A stretch of 64,000 nt of DNA from Thermoplasmata archaeon (GCA_027306505.1 DAHUZP010000018.1:85934-149933); one strand, 5' to 3'; shown: positions 32,727-42,094, counted from the stretch's first letter. A program made the numbers and translations. Notes: generated by a model not told the origin, from the sequence alone.

Positions 32727-33482
32727 CTAGGCGGTCCTGGCCCGGCCCAACCGGAACGACCCCGGGTCGGGGCCGGGGTTCCCTCGAGGGAGGGGACGCG
32801 GGCGGAGCTTCAGCCCCCAACGGAGGTAGGGGAGCAGGGCCCGGGCGTCCATCGTGTCCGCGATGAGGTCGGAGGCCCGACGGACCTCGGGCACCCGGCT
32901 GTTGAGGGCGATGCCGCTCGCGACGTGCGGGAAGACCTTCGCGTCAGCGAGCCCGTCCCCCAGGTGGGCGGTCTCCGAAGCCGGGACCCCCGTCGCCTCC
33001 AGCAGCAGACGGAGCCCCTCCCGCTTGTCGACCTGGACCTTTCGGACGCCCTCGATCCGTCCGCCCTGGACGCGCTGATGCACTCCCGCCCACAGGTCGA
33101 AGCCGAAGCGACGCGCGTACCACTCGCAGACGTAGAGCGGGTTGTGCGTGAGGAGCGCGACCTCGACCCCGCGGGCGTGGAGCGCCCGCACCGTCGCCCG
33201 GAGGTGGGGCACGTGCCGGGTCCTCTCCAACACCTTCTCCAGGTCCCGGAGCGGCATGTCCTGGGCGAAGTTGAGGAGCCGTCGCAGGTGGTCGTTCTCT
33301 GAGACGCCCCCTTCCTGGAACGCGACCTGGGCGAGGTCGAAGGCCTTCGCCATCCCTCGCGAGCGGGCGATGGCTCGCCATCCGTGACCCACAGCGATGG
33401 TCCCGTCGATGTCGAAGGAGACCAGGCGAAGGGGACGATGACCGTAGAGCGGGACCGTCCCGACCATCCGTACCCTGGACAA
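32727..33482 (-). CDS. HAD-superfamily phosphatase (SerB-like)
   Basis: The protein has 251 residues with HAD motif I SFDIDGTI (22-29; nucleophile Asp24, acid/base Asp26), motif II LLTHN, motif III Lys in VQVDKREGL and motif IV GDGLADAKVF. A helical cap (AFDLAQVAFQEGGVSENDHLRRLLNFAQDMPLRDLEKVLERTRHV) resembles phosphoserine phosphatase. The C-terminal 30 residues are basic and low in complexity. It hydrolyses a phosphate ester; phosphoserine is possible but not certain. Confidence 0.85.
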   Translation of the reverse strand: MSRVRMVGTVPLYGHRPLRLVSFDIDGTIAVGHGWRAIARSRGMAKAFDLAQVAFQEGGVSENDHLRRLLNFAQDMPLRDLEKVLERTRHVPHLRATVRALHARGVEVALLTHNPLYVCEWYARRFGFDLWAGVHQRVQGGRIEGVRKVQVDKREGLRLLLEATGVPASETAHLGDGLADAKVFPHVASGIALNSRVPEVRRASDLIADTMDARALLPYLRWGLKLRPRPLPRGNPGPDPGSFRLGRARTA

Positions 33483-33646
33483 GAGGCGCGCGCACCTCCT
33501 TCGCCATCATAACGTTGCGGAGCGACGGCCACGTGGAGGGACCTGGCACCGCCCCAAGGCGGAGCGGTCTCGCGCCCTGGAGAGACCTCTCCCTATGCTC
33601 AGACGCAGGCAGGGTCAAGTGCGACGGCCCCCTCCCCACCCCATCC

Positions 33647-34213
33647 ATGACCTCGGACGACCAGCACGGGTCTCCATCCACCCCCTCCTCTCCCTCCAAC
33701 CGCCGGCGGAGGTCCGGAACCGCGGACGTAGCCCGCCCCGCTCACCGAACGGCGAAGCTGATCCCTGGCGGGACGGAGGAGGGCCACCCGCTCACTCCGG
33801 CGGAGCTTCGGAAGGCCCGAGCGAGCTCGGAGAAGTTCGACGTGACCTACACCCCGACCCTGTTGGGCGTGCCCACGTGGACGATCGGGAGCGGGAGCGG
33901 TCAGCACTATCGCGTGCTGGTCCCGGCCTTCCCCGACCGGGACGGGGCCCAGTGCAGCTGCCCCGACTTCCTCACGCGAGGGCTGGGCACCTGCAAGCAC
34001 CTGGAGGCGACGCTGGCGCAGGCAGCGATCTCTCCTCCCCCCGGCCTCGAGCGCGGACCCTCAGAGCTCGAGCGCATCGCGCCGGGTTGGGCAGAGATCG
34101 AGCGCGCCCAAGAGGAAGCTCTCGCCCTGCTCAAGGGCCCTTCGCCCCCGGACCCAGCGGTGCTGGGGATCGCGCTGCGTAGGGTGGGGCGGTTACTGGC
34201 GGGGACGGACTGA
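33647..34213 (+). CDS. SWIM zinc-finger protein
   Basis: The protein has 188 residues. A Ser/Pro-rich N-terminus is followed by FDVTYTPTLLGVPTWTIGSGSGQHYRVLVPAFPDRDGAQCSCPDFLTRGLGTCKHLEAT, a complete SWIM finger (CxCx9-10CxH). SWIM domains bind DNA or proteins and occur in archaea beside helicases or alone. The C-terminus is helical. ATG 33647 is the start nearest the conserved part. Its 3' end overlaps the convergent surface-protein gene by 83 bp. Confidence 0.8.
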   Translation: MTSDDQHGSPSTPSSPSNRRRRSGTADVARPAHRTAKLIPGGTEEGHPLTPAELRKARASSEKFDVTYTPTLLGVPTWTIGSGSGQHYRVLVPAFPDRDGAQCSCPDFLTRGLGTCKHLEATLAQAAISPPPGLERGPSELERIAPGWAEIERAQEEALALLKGPSPPDPAVLGIALRRVGRLLAGTD

Positions 34214-37200
34214 GCCCGGAAGGCTCGGTGCGCCCTCGGGCCCTCCTCCCACGGGAAACAAGAGCCGCGGAGAGGGCGGCCGTGCCTAGGACCAGCGGGA
34301 CCGCGATCGCCCCCGTCGACAGGTCGGGGCCCGACCACGGAAGCACGACCGGGGACGGCAGGCGCGAGGTCGTCACCTCCACCCAGAGGCTCCACGGTCC
34401 GGAGAGGCCGAGCGAGTTGGAGGCACGGACCCGCAGGTGGTAGGTGATGCCCGGGGAGAGCCGGCTCAGGTTGAGGAACGCGGTGGAGGTGCCGAGGTAC
34501 TGCGGGAGGGCGGAGCCGTTGCCCTGGACCCACTCGACCGTGTAGTTCACGACACGCCCCGCCCCCGGGTCTGCGGGAGGCTGCCATCGCAGCGCGAGAA
34601 GGTTCCCGGTGGACCGAACGGTGAGGTTCGACGGAGGGCCTGGGGAAAGGGGCACCGGGGAAGCGACCACCTCGATCGGCAAGGAGAGCCCCACCTGCGC
34701 TCCTCCGAACTCCGCATCCACCTCGAGGCTACCGTTGCCAGCGCTCGCGTTCGCCTGCACCTCGACGAGCTCCGATCCCGCTCCCAACTTCCACGACGCG
34801 GCCGAGGCCCCTGCGAGGGAGGAAGGGCTCACGGACGCGGACCAGTTCACCGGCACGAGCGGTGCTCCGAGCTGGTCGAGCGGCTCGAGCCCCAGGAAGG
34901 CCGAGTTCCCGGCAAAGGTCGCGAGGCCGCCAGAGCAGCTCTGAGAGCATGGTCCGGTGAGATCGAGCAGGTAGGTCAGTCGAGGCTGGTAGATGGAGAT
35001 GGGGACCGAGGCCATGAGCCAGGTGCCGTCGGGGGCACGCACACTGACGTTGAGCCACCCGTTCCCCGTCCGGGGGCCGAGCGTGAGGTTGACCTCGGAC
35101 CCCGCGGTGTTCGAGAGGGAGCCGAGCCAGGACGGGGAAAGGGTCCAGTTGGGACTGCCGGTCGCGCCAGGTACCGCCGAGGTCCCGAGGGTGAGGCCGG
35201 ATCGGGGAGGGGAGAGCACCAGGCTCGCGGTGGGGGCGAGAACGCTGACGTCCCCCTCGACGGCATCCGCGCTCCCCGATGGCCCCCCCGGGGTGATGGA
35301 GAGCATGGAGACTGTCGTCGGGGCCCGGACCACGTCGAGGAGGAACTCCACCGTCACGCTCCGCCCGGCGTCGGTCCAGGTGAGGTTCCCCAGCACCCAT
35401 CCCGGTCGGTCTGACGTCTCCAGCAGGACCGCGCTCTGCACGGTGGAGCCCGTGAGGTTCGCGCTCGACCCTCCCTCCAACCTCCACGCGAAGCTCCCGA
35501 CGGTCCCTGAGGGATACCCTCGCTGGTCGAGGACGAAGCTCGACAGGCTGACCGAGGAGCTCTCGTAGAGCGCGCCAGAAGGGCCCGGTCCGACCGGAGC
35601 GAAGACCACCACGGCCGCGGGGGAGCGCTGGTCCACCACGATCGGGAAGCTCACGTTCCAGGTCTGCCCCGCCCAAGCGATGGACTCGATGACCACCCCG
35701 GTCCCGGGGGCTGAAGAGGCGTAGAAGATCGCCTGCTCGGGCAGGTCGTTGGGGGTCCCGTTCCCGTTGGGTACAACGGTGCCCAACGTGGAGGGCACCA
35801 CGGTCCATCGGGTGCTCATCGTTGCGTACTGGAGCCCATAGAACCCTCCGGCCAGGAGGAGGTTCCCGAAGCGGTCCTGCGCGACGCCCTCGAGCGCGGT
35901 GGCCCCTCCGACCGGGACGTGATCGGAGGGCCCTCCGAAGAGGGAGACCGTGCTGAGCGAGACCGGCACGATGGAGATTGGGAAGGGGACGATGAGGTCC
36001 GGGAGCCCCGGTCGGTGCACCGTGGCGACGACGCTGCCGTTCCCGACGTGCTGCCCTGCGATGAACTCGGTCTGGGCACCCGAGGCGAAGAGGTTCCCCA
36101 GACCGAAGGGGTGGAGGCTCCAGGTGACGTTGAGGGAAGAGGGGAGCGGGTCCCCGAGGGCGTCCGTTCCCTGGAGCGAGAGCGGCACGCCCTCCCCGGG
36201 GTACAAGGGGGGCACGTCCAGGAAGGAGGCGAGGAGGCCCACCGCCGTCGAGGCGGAAGGGGGGGGGATGGGGAGCACGCGTAGCTGGATCGAGGCGACC
36301 AGGGTCCCTGCGCGCGGTCCCTGGAAGGTCACGTTGGCCCACCCCGTCCCCGGTGCGGACGAGGCGAAGAACGATGCGTCCGAGCCGGTGGCGGAGATGG
36401 TTCCGAGGCTCGCGGGGCTGAGCGTCCACGCGTAGGACCCTGAGAGCGGCACCCCCCAACCATCCAGGGCGCTCGCCGAAAGGGGGAGCATGGCGCCCTC
36501 CGGCACCTCCGCGTCCTGGGGAAAGACGTGGAAGAGGACCCCCGCCGAGACCGGAGGGACCTCGACCTCCATCGATGCTGCGCGGAGCTGCCCCCCCGAG
36601 TTGACGGACGCGTTGACCCAGGCGACGCCTTCTGTCGCGTTCACGTGGAGCACCACGGCTCCTGCGCCGGTCGAGGTGAGTTCGCCGAAGCTCGAGGGCA
36701 CCACCGAGAAGGTGAGAGCGGGAGCCCCACTGCACGGTGCTCCGGTCTGGTCCAGCAGCCTCGCGCTCAGCGAGAGGTTGGAGCCGGTCTCGGAGAGCAC
36801 GAACGCGGGCCGGTCGAGGCTCAGCAACACGCACGCCGGTGCGTAGACGACGACCGGGACCTGGTCGCTCGACGAGGTCTGGTTCCAGCTGGCCAACACG
36901 GTAACCGTGCCGTTCCCCGGTTCCGCCCCCGCGACGAAGAACCCTCCTGGTGTGACGGTCCCGAGCCCTGTCGGGGAAACGTTCCAGGTGAGGTTCGCCC
37001 CGGACGCGTAGGCGTCCCCATCCCCGGACCACAGGAGCGCCTCTGGGGACAGCGGTCGGGAGCCGCCCACCGGGACGAGCAAGGCACTGGGGTCGTAGGG
37101 GCCGAGGACGGGCGATGGGGTCGGGGAGGAGATGCCGCTGGCGGCGGTGGAGGCCCCTCTGACGGTGGACGGAAGGGCCCCGAAGAGGGTGGAGTTCTTC

Positions 37201-37508
37201 GGCCACCCTCCGGACCAGGGGTCTCGCGCCCCCATCGATGAGATCCCCGGGTGGGGGGGTACGCCCACGGTCGCTCCGGAGGTGACCTCTCGCGCGGTGG
37301 GCGGTGCATCGTGCCTAACGGGGTCGGGCAACGCCGCAGGAGGGGCGATATGGAGCCCGGAGGGGAGAGGGAGTGCGATCGCTCCAAGGAGCATCGCGAA
37401 GCCGACCATCACCAGGGTGAGAAGGCCTCGGCCCCCATCCCTCCCCGGCGGGTATGGAGCTTCCACGGACCTCACAGGCCTTCTCGGTATTTGCGGAGCG
37501 CGGCGCAC
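34131..37508 (-). CDS. Large surface protein with Ig-like and fibronectin III domains
   Basis: The protein has 1125 residues. An N-terminal hydrophobic signal or anchor (LLTLVMVGFAMLLGAIALPLP) is followed by about eight to nine Ig-like (Big-type) modules sharing the form W.L.P..LG.....G....F.A....GNG.V.V, one FN3 domain near residues 950-1045 (PGPPSNLTVRS... LRVRASNSLGLSGPWSLWVEV), a membrane helix (IAVPLVLGTAALSAALVS) and a basic Pro-rich tail. N-x-S/T sites are many, so it is probably glycosylated. It is likely an adhesin or S-layer-associated protein. ATG 37508 is the first start before the signal. Confidence 0.8.
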   Translation of the reverse strand: MRRAPQIPRRPVRSVEAPYPPGRDGGRGLLTLVMVGFAMLLGAIALPLPSGLHIAPPAALPDPVRHDAPPTAREVTSGATVGVPPHPGISSMGARDPWSGGWPKNSTLFGALPSTVRGASTAASGISSPTPSPVLGPYDPSALLVPVGGSRPLSPEALLWSGDGDAYASGANLTWNVSPTGLGTVTPGGFFVAGAEPGNGTVTVLASWNQTSSSDQVPVVVYAPACVLLSLDRPAFVLSETGSNLSLSARLLDQTGAPCSGAPALTFSVVPSSFGELTSTGAGAVVLHVNATEGVAWVNASVNSGGQLRAASMEVEVPPVSAGVLFHVFPQDAEVPEGAMLPLSASALDGWGVPLSGSYAWTLSPASLGTISATGSDASFFASSAPGTGWANVTFQGPRAGTLVASIQLRVLPIPPPSASTAVGLLASFLDVPPLYPGEGVPLSLQGTDALGDPLPSSLNVTWSLHPFGLGNLFASGAQTEFIAGQHVGNGSVVATVHRPGLPDLIVPFPISIVPVSLSTVSLFGGPSDHVPVGGATALEGVAQDRFGNLLLAGGFYGLQYATMSTRWTVVPSTLGTVVPNGNGTPNDLPEQAIFYASSAPGTGVVIESIAWAGQTWNVSFPIVVDQRSPAAVVVFAPVGPGPSGALYESSSVSLSSFVLDQRGYPSGTVGSFAWRLEGGSSANLTGSTVQSAVLLETSDRPGWVLGNLTWTDAGRSVTVEFLLDVVRAPTTVSMLSITPGGPSGSADAVEGDVSVLAPTASLVLSPPRSGLTLGTSAVPGATGSPNWTLSPSWLGSLSNTAGSEVNLTLGPRTGNGWLNVSVRAPDGTWLMASVPISIYQPRLTYLLDLTGPCSQSCSGGLATFAGNSAFLGLEPLDQLGAPLVPVNWSASVSPSSLAGASAASWKLGAGSELVEVQANASAGNGSLEVDAEFGGAQVGLSLPIEVVASPVPLSPGPPSNLTVRSTGNLLALRWQPPADPGAGRVVNYTVEWVQGNGSALPQYLGTSTAFLNLSRLSPGITYHLRVRASNSLGLSGPWSLWVEVTTSRLPSPVVLPWSGPDLSTGAIAVPLVLGTAALSAALVSRGRRARGRTEPSGLSPSPPVTAPPYAARSPAPLGPGAKGP

Positions 37509-37556
37509 GGGCGCGCGCTCACGATGGACCGCGGGTCTGAGCGGTGACGCCCGTCC

Positions 37557-38318
37557 TCAGGCCCGTCCCGGCTCGCGAGCCCTGCGGACACACCTCGAGG
37601 GGCCCCTCGAAAGCTTGGTGGACCCGGTACTAGGGGTCCTGAAGACGCTCCAACCGCCCTCCGTCCTCTCGATCCCGGTCTCGAGCACGAGGGAGACGAG
37701 GACGAGGAAGGCCATCAGCTTGAGGCCCACCTCGATGACGAAGTTCGTCGGCTGGACCACCTCCGAGCCGATCGTCTGAGCGATGTTCGCGGGCAGGCCG
37801 ATAGCGACCCAGGCGAGGAGCACCCCGACGATCGCCGCGCCCGAGATCCACGACCACCTCGTCGGTCGCCAGAGCGGGAAGGTCGTCAAGCCCAGCAGGG
37901 TGTAGCTAGCGTACATCACCAGCATCGCCGGCCGCGCCCACCACCCATCGAGCCCGGGATGGAGGGCGGCGGCGAGGAGGAAAGCGGGGGTCTCCGCGAT
38001 CTCCTCGAGCAGAGGGTACATCGTGCCCGCGAGGAAGAACGCCCGAAGGTCCCCGAGCGGGCGGAAGAGGGTCCACGCGATCCCCACGATCGCCAGGGTG
38101 AGGACCCAGAAGAATGGGAAGACCGGGTCCGCGGGCTCGGTCAGGGTCGCCGCCTGCCAGAGCGGGGTCAGGGTGTCGACCCCGTAGACGCGAGGGATCA
38201 CGTAGGCGTTGAGGAGCACCCAGGCGGCGTAAGTCGTGGCCGCAAGAAGATCGAGCCCGGTCCACTTCCAGCGCCCGCGGCCCCGGAGCCGAAGGAGCGT
38301 AGTCCGGACAAAGGGCAT
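37557..38318 (-). CDS. Polytopic membrane protein, unknown
   Basis: The protein has 253 residues and about six membrane helices (TGLDLLAATTYAAWVLLNAYVI, PFFWVLTLAIVGIAWTLF, FLAGTMYPLLEEIAETPAFLLAAAL, PAMLVMYASYTLLGLTTFPLW, AAIVGVLLAWVAIGLPANIA, GLKLMAFLVLVSLVLETGI). The LLEEIAETP helix with paired glutamates recalls metal-site helices of membrane CAAX proteases, but the rest of that motif was not seen. ATG 38318 is preferred over an upstream one. It lies between the surface protein and the Tes gene. Confidence 0.65.
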   Translation of the reverse strand: MPFVRTTLLRLRGRGRWKWTGLDLLAATTYAAWVLLNAYVIPRVYGVDTLTPLWQAATLTEPADPVFPFFWVLTLAIVGIAWTLFRPLGDLRAFFLAGTMYPLLEEIAETPAFLLAAALHPGLDGWWARPAMLVMYASYTLLGLTTFPLWRPTRWSWISGAAIVGVLLAWVAIGLPANIAQTIGSEVVQPTNFVIEVGLKLMAFLVLVSLVLETGIERTEGGWSVFRTPSTGSTKLSRGPSRCVRRAREPGRA

Positions 38319-38447
38319 GGGGGGACCCGCCTCTCCTTCAGCAGGGGTGCGAAGGTCACCGTGGGTGGTCCGCTCCGCCCCCACCTCCAGGGTGGGGGCG
38401 GGCAGGGAGGAAGGGGTTTGGGAGCGCGCCGTGGTGCGTGGGGCGGT

Positions 38448-40157
38448 CTAGGTCGAGCTCATGCCGGGCTGACCCTTGAGCGCCCGGATCTTGTAGTAGT
38501 CCGCGTCCACGATGACCTCGCCGTTGACCCCCATCGTGTCCAGGGACTTCGACTTGACCTTGTCCAGTCCCTTCTGCTTCTGGAAGTCGCCGACCGGGAT
38601 GGAGAACTTCTGCTCCACCTCGGTCCGGTAGATCGGACCGGAGTTGTACGAGCAGAACGGGATGATCCGCCCGTCGGGCACCGAGTAGTGGATATCGCAG
38701 CGCATCAGCCGCTGGATATCGTAGTCGTAGGCGTCCTGGAAGTGCATGTTGCCGATGTAGAGCGCCCTCCAGGCGAACCTGCCCACGGCGTCCTTGGAGC
38801 CCTCGGTGAAGATCCCGGAGATGACCTTCACGACGTTCTTCTCGTTGATCCCCTCGGGGGCCTTCGAGAAGTCGAAGTACTTCGCGACGCTGTGCATGAG
38901 CTGGGCCCCGGCGATCGCCGTGCGGACCCGGGCGAAGCGCGCCTCGCGGTACTTCTCGATGAGCCCCTCGACGTTCTCGAAGAACCCGTCGACGTCCATG
39001 AAGCGGGTGAGCGGCGTCATCTTCCGGTTCTGGTCGACGAACGCGAACGTCGCACAGCCGCAGCCGGGGTGCGTCGTGAGCGTCATCTTCTCCTCGCCGT
39101 GGATGATCGATACCAGCTCGGAGATCGGCGCGACGGAGGGGACGGGGAAGAAGTCGGACTTGTCGAAGGGCCCCTCGTTGCACAGGATCCGGACCAGGTC
39201 GCTCTGGGTGAACCGCATCGCGAAGCGGTCCTTGTCGGGGATACGTGCCGTGAGCGCGACCGGCTGGAAGTTGACCCCCCGGACCACGTCCAGGTTGTCG
39301 AGCGCGAAGTCGATCGTGGGCATGATCTGGCTTTCGTTGAACCCACCGACCAGGGTAGGGACGAGCACCACGGAGATGGGCTTGTCCGGCTTCCCCGCCG
39401 CGAGCTCGTCGGCCGGGGAGTGCGTCCTACGGGCGTTCTCGATCGCGCGCTGCTTCACCTTGAGCAGCGGGACGCCCCGGACCTTCCGGTAGATCTCGTC
39501 GTCCAGCCCGTCGAACTGGAGGTAGAGGGTGTGGAGGTGGTTGTCGCGGGAGGCCTGTGCGAAGCCGGGCTCGTTCGCCATGCGGATCCCGTTCGTCGCG
39601 ACCTGGATCTGCTTGAACCCGAGCTGATAGGCCATGTTGCAGGCGTCCAGGAACAGGGGGGAGAGGGTGGGCTCCCCCCCTGAGAATTGGACCGCGACCG
39701 CGCCTACGGGCTTCTGCTCCCGCAGGGTCTTCAGCATGAAGTAGATCTGCTCACGCGACGGCTCGTAGACGTAACCCGCCGCGTTCGCGTTCGCGAAGCA
39801 GACCGGGCACTTCAGATTGCACCGGTTCGTGAGGTCCATGAGGGCGAGGCCCGTGTGGGACTTGTGGTGCGTGCACATCCCGCAGGTGTCGGGGCATCCC
39901 TTGAACTTGTCATAGTAGGGGTTCTCGTAGCCGACCCCGTCGTGGGCATAGACCTCCATGCGGAGGTAGAAGTCGACGTCGTTGGAGATGACGTCCCAGA
40001 AGTAGCCGTGGGTCCTGCAGGTCTTCTCCATGACCACGCGTCCCTCCTTCTCGCGGACGACGGCAGGGATGACCTTGATGCACTCGGGGCAGACCGAGGC
40101 GGTCTTTCGGGGGAGTCCACGCGGGGCTTGGAACTCTTTCATGACTCGGGCGGGCAT
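38448..40157 (-). CDS. tes: Radical SAM tetraether lipid synthase (Tes family)
   Basis: The protein has 569 residues. It has the MJ0619/Tes arrangement: an N-terminal cluster-binding part (C23-x2-C26, C47, H50), KGCPDTCGMCTHHKSHTGLA (C88, C92, C95), the radical SAM triad C113-x3-C117-x2-C120 (DLTNRCNLKCPVCFANAN), FSGGEPT, and a C-terminal part with THPGCGCATFAFVDQNRKMTP and PFCSYNSG. Tes joins two archaeol phytanyl chains to make the C40 biphytanes of GDGT lipids. ATG 40157 follows GAAGGAAAC. It is divergently placed from a small unknown gene, with an inverted repeat in the gap. Specificity within this family (Tes versus related proteins) is likely but not proven. Confidence 0.85.
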   Translation of the reverse strand: MPARVMKEFQAPRGLPRKTASVCPECIKVIPAVVREKEGRVVMEKTCRTHGYFWDVISNDVDFYLRMEVYAHDGVGYENPYYDKFKGCPDTCGMCTHHKSHTGLALMDLTNRCNLKCPVCFANANAAGYVYEPSREQIYFMLKTLREQKPVGAVAVQFSGGEPTLSPLFLDACNMAYQLGFKQIQVATNGIRMANEPGFAQASRDNHLHTLYLQFDGLDDEIYRKVRGVPLLKVKQRAIENARRTHSPADELAAGKPDKPISVVLVPTLVGGFNESQIMPTIDFALDNLDVVRGVNFQPVALTARIPDKDRFAMRFTQSDLVRILCNEGPFDKSDFFPVPSVAPISELVSIIHGEEKMTLTTHPGCGCATFAFVDQNRKMTPLTRFMDVDGFFENVEGLIEKYREARFARVRTAIAGAQLMHSVAKYFDFSKAPEGINEKNVVKVISGIFTEGSKDAVGRFAWRALYIGNMHFQDAYDYDIQRLMRCDIHYSVPDGRIIPFCSYNSGPIYRTEVEQKFSIPVGDFQKQKGLDKVKSKSLDTMGVNGEVIVDADYYKIRALKGQPGMSST

Positions 40158-40235
40158 GTTCGTTTCCTTCCTTCGTGGGGCTCGGCCTGGGGCCGGCCTT
40201 GAGCTCCCCCACCCCACCTCCGCCTCATAACCCGT

Positions 40236-40256
40236 TTGTCGCTAATTGCACGACAA
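40236..40256. promoter_or_regulatory. 6-bp inverted repeat upstream of tes
   Basis: TTGTCG (40236-40241) and CGACAA (40251-40256) flank a 9-base AT-rich spacer, CTAATTGCA. It lies in the divergent gap, 79 bp before the tes ATG and about 90 bp before the plus-strand gene at 40345, in position to bind a dimeric regulator that affects either gene. Confidence 0.45.
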
Positions 40257-40344
40257 CTCAAACCACCCCCTTTGGGGGGACCACCCCTGTACGCCGTCGC
40301 CCTTATGCGTTAGGGATTCTCCCGCTCCTATCGAGGTCCCTAAC

Positions 40345-40884
40345 ATGCCGAAATCCTCCCGCACCCGGAGGTCGTCGAAGCCGACCACACCCCCTTCTGC
40401 CAAGAAGACCCCCGCACCCGGACGTTCCGCCTCGGACCCCCCCCGCACGACTGGAACCGGGGCCTCTCTGCCCTCCTCGAGGGCCGGGGTACCCTCCCGC
40501 CCGGCACCTCAGGGCGGGGGAGCCTCCCCTCCCCCGGCGCCTGCCCCGTCCAGCACCCCCCTGCTGCGACTGGAGCGACCCTTCGACATCGACGAGTTCT
40601 GCCAGATGTTGGGGGAGACCAAGGTCTCCGCAACGGTCCCCCGTGAGCACCTTTCCGAGGTGCTCAAGCGCGTCGTGGAGTTCATGGAGTTCGGGATCTA
40701 CACCTACGCGGTGGTCGTGCTCCCGGCCGCATCCCCTACCCTGGAGAAGTTCGTCGTGCAGCTCGATCGGATCGACTTCGACAACCAGCGCAAGGGCTGG
40801 ACCCCCTTCCGCGAGAAGGGCCGGTCCGCCTCCCCCTTCGGACCGAACGACCAAGGCAAGGGGAACGCCCCTCCTCACCCCTGA
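40345..40884 (+). CDS. Unknown protein divergent from tes
   Basis: The protein has 179 residues: a 70-residue Ser/Pro/Arg-rich disordered N-terminus, then a folded domain (RLERPFDIDEFCQMLGETKVSATVPREHLSEVLKRVVEFMEFGIYTYAVVVLPAASPTLEKFVVQLDRIDFD) and a basic tail. I do not recognise the fold; there is no signal or membrane helix. ATG 40345 has a CTTATG patch about 35 nt upstream that could be its TATA element. Confidence 0.6.
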   Translation: MPKSSRTRRSSKPTTPPSAKKTPAPGRSASDPPRTTGTGASLPSSRAGVPSRPAPQGGGASPPPAPAPSSTPLLRLERPFDIDEFCQMLGETKVSATVPREHLSEVLKRVVEFMEFGIYTYAVVVLPAASPTLEKFVVQLDRIDFDNQRKGWTPFREKGRSASPFGPNDQGKGNAPPHP

Positions 40885-40981
40885 GCCCCTCTGAAGCAGG
40901 CTGAAGTAGGCGAAGGGTAGTCGTGGGCCCCACGAGGCCGGACCATGTCCGTACGTTTCCCCTCAGGATGGAGCTGAACCC

Positions 40982-41212
40982 ATGACGGACGACGCCTGGA
41001 CCGAGCTCTCCGTGAGGCTCGAGGACCTCAAGCGGCAAGTCGACGCGCTCCGGACCCAGCAGGAGGCGCTCGTGGAGAGCGTGCAGGAGCTCACGAAGAC
41101 CTTCCGCTCCCTCGCGGTCCACATGGGCATTGCGACCGACGGATACCGGCCTTCCGGCGGCGGCTCCAGCAGCTCGAGCTCGCGGCGTGACCCTCCCCCC
41201 GGGTTCGGATAG
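40982..41212 (+). CDS. Small coiled-coil protein
   Basis: The protein has 76 residues. Residues 5-45 form a regular coiled coil (LSVRLEDLKRQVDALRTQQEALVESVQELTKTFRSLAVHM), and the tail is Ser/Gly/Pro-rich. ATG 40982 follows GGATGGAGC. The amphipathic spacing and base use support a real gene; function is unknown. Confidence 0.55.
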   Translation: MTDDAWTELSVRLEDLKRQVDALRTQQEALVESVQELTKTFRSLAVHMGIATDGYRPSGGGSSSSSSRRDPPPGFG

Positions 41213-41359
41213 ACCGCCCGGAATCGTCCCCCACGGCCTACCCCCTAGGTTCGGGGGGACCGGGGGCACGCGTCGGGCGAGCGCCCAGAAGAGAGCCCCT
41301 ACCCTTCCCTCCCGTCCAGCGAGACGTTCATGTAGACGAACCGTGCGTTCCCTCCGCAG

Positions 41360-42022
41360 GTGGAACACGTGAGAACTGGCCTCGTGGTCGTCGGATTGAT
41401 ACTGTTGATCTTGGGAGCGGTGCTGTTGTTCATCCCCATCCTCCCGGGGAATACGAACTTCTCCGCGGTCTCGCCCACCCAGTGCGTGTCGCAGGCGACC
41501 TGTCAGGTCTCCTACAACATCTACGAGGCGAGCCCCTCGCTCCTGGGAGGCACCTCGGCGAAGTTCACCTGGTCCGCTCCCTCGACCATCTTCTTCTACG
41601 CCGTGACGTGCACCAACGCCGTCTCCGGTAGCCAGCTCTCCAGCGCTACGACCACCGCCCAGTTCAACGCGGCCTGCGGGACCTCCAACGTGATCGCGAA
41701 CACCACCGGGACCGGTGGCACGTACACCTTCACCATCCCTTCCGGAGGCAGCTTCGTGTTCTTCGGCATATCCGCAGGCACATCCTCGGTCACCGGATCC
41801 TCGACGCTGACCGCGACGGAGCCCCTCCTTGGCCTCGTCATCCTGGTCGTCGGGCTTCTCCTCCTGATCGTGGGCGCAGCGACGACCTCCAAGAAGAAGA
41901 AGGCCGCACGGTCCGCGCCTCCCCAACCCTGGGGAGCCCCTGGACCCGGTGGAGCACCCCCCGCGGGATCTGCCCCTGGAGCCCCCCCTCAGGCCTGGCA
42001 GCAGCCCCCGCCGCAGAGGTGA
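41360..42022 (+). CDS. Membrane-anchored secreted protein, tandem paralogue A
   Basis: The protein has 220 residues: an N-terminal helix (TGLVVVGLILLILGAVLLFIP), an external beta-rich Ser/Thr domain with several Cys and N-x-T sites (about 30-150), a second helix (LLGLVILVVGLLLLIVGAA), then a Lys-rich and Pro/Gly/Ala-rich cytosolic tail. The layout is the same as in the next gene (42223-42873), so the pair is a tandem duplication. The start is GTG 41360; a GTG nine bases later is also possible. No family recognised. Confidence 0.7.
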   Translation: MEHVRTGLVVVGLILLILGAVLLFIPILPGNTNFSAVSPTQCVSQATCQVSYNIYEASPSLLGGTSAKFTWSAPSTIFFYAVTCTNAVSGSQLSSATTTAQFNAACGTSNVIANTTGTGGTYTFTIPSGGSFVFFGISAGTSSVTGSSTLTATEPLLGLVILVVGLLLLIVGAATTSKKKKAARSAPPQPWGAPGPGGAPPAGSAPGAPPQAWQQPPPQR

Positions 42023-42094
42023 GCACCCGGGGCGAGGGGCGTCAGCCCCTCCCGGGTCCCTCGCGCGAACCCTTTCTCTCCCTTCCCTTTGGGT

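Noticed and set aside
38448..40157. Classifying the radical SAM protein as a heme- or peptide-modifying enzyme
   Set aside because: The N-terminal CPEC part, the GCPDTCGMC motif and the THPGCGC region together fit the Tes/MJ0619 family better.
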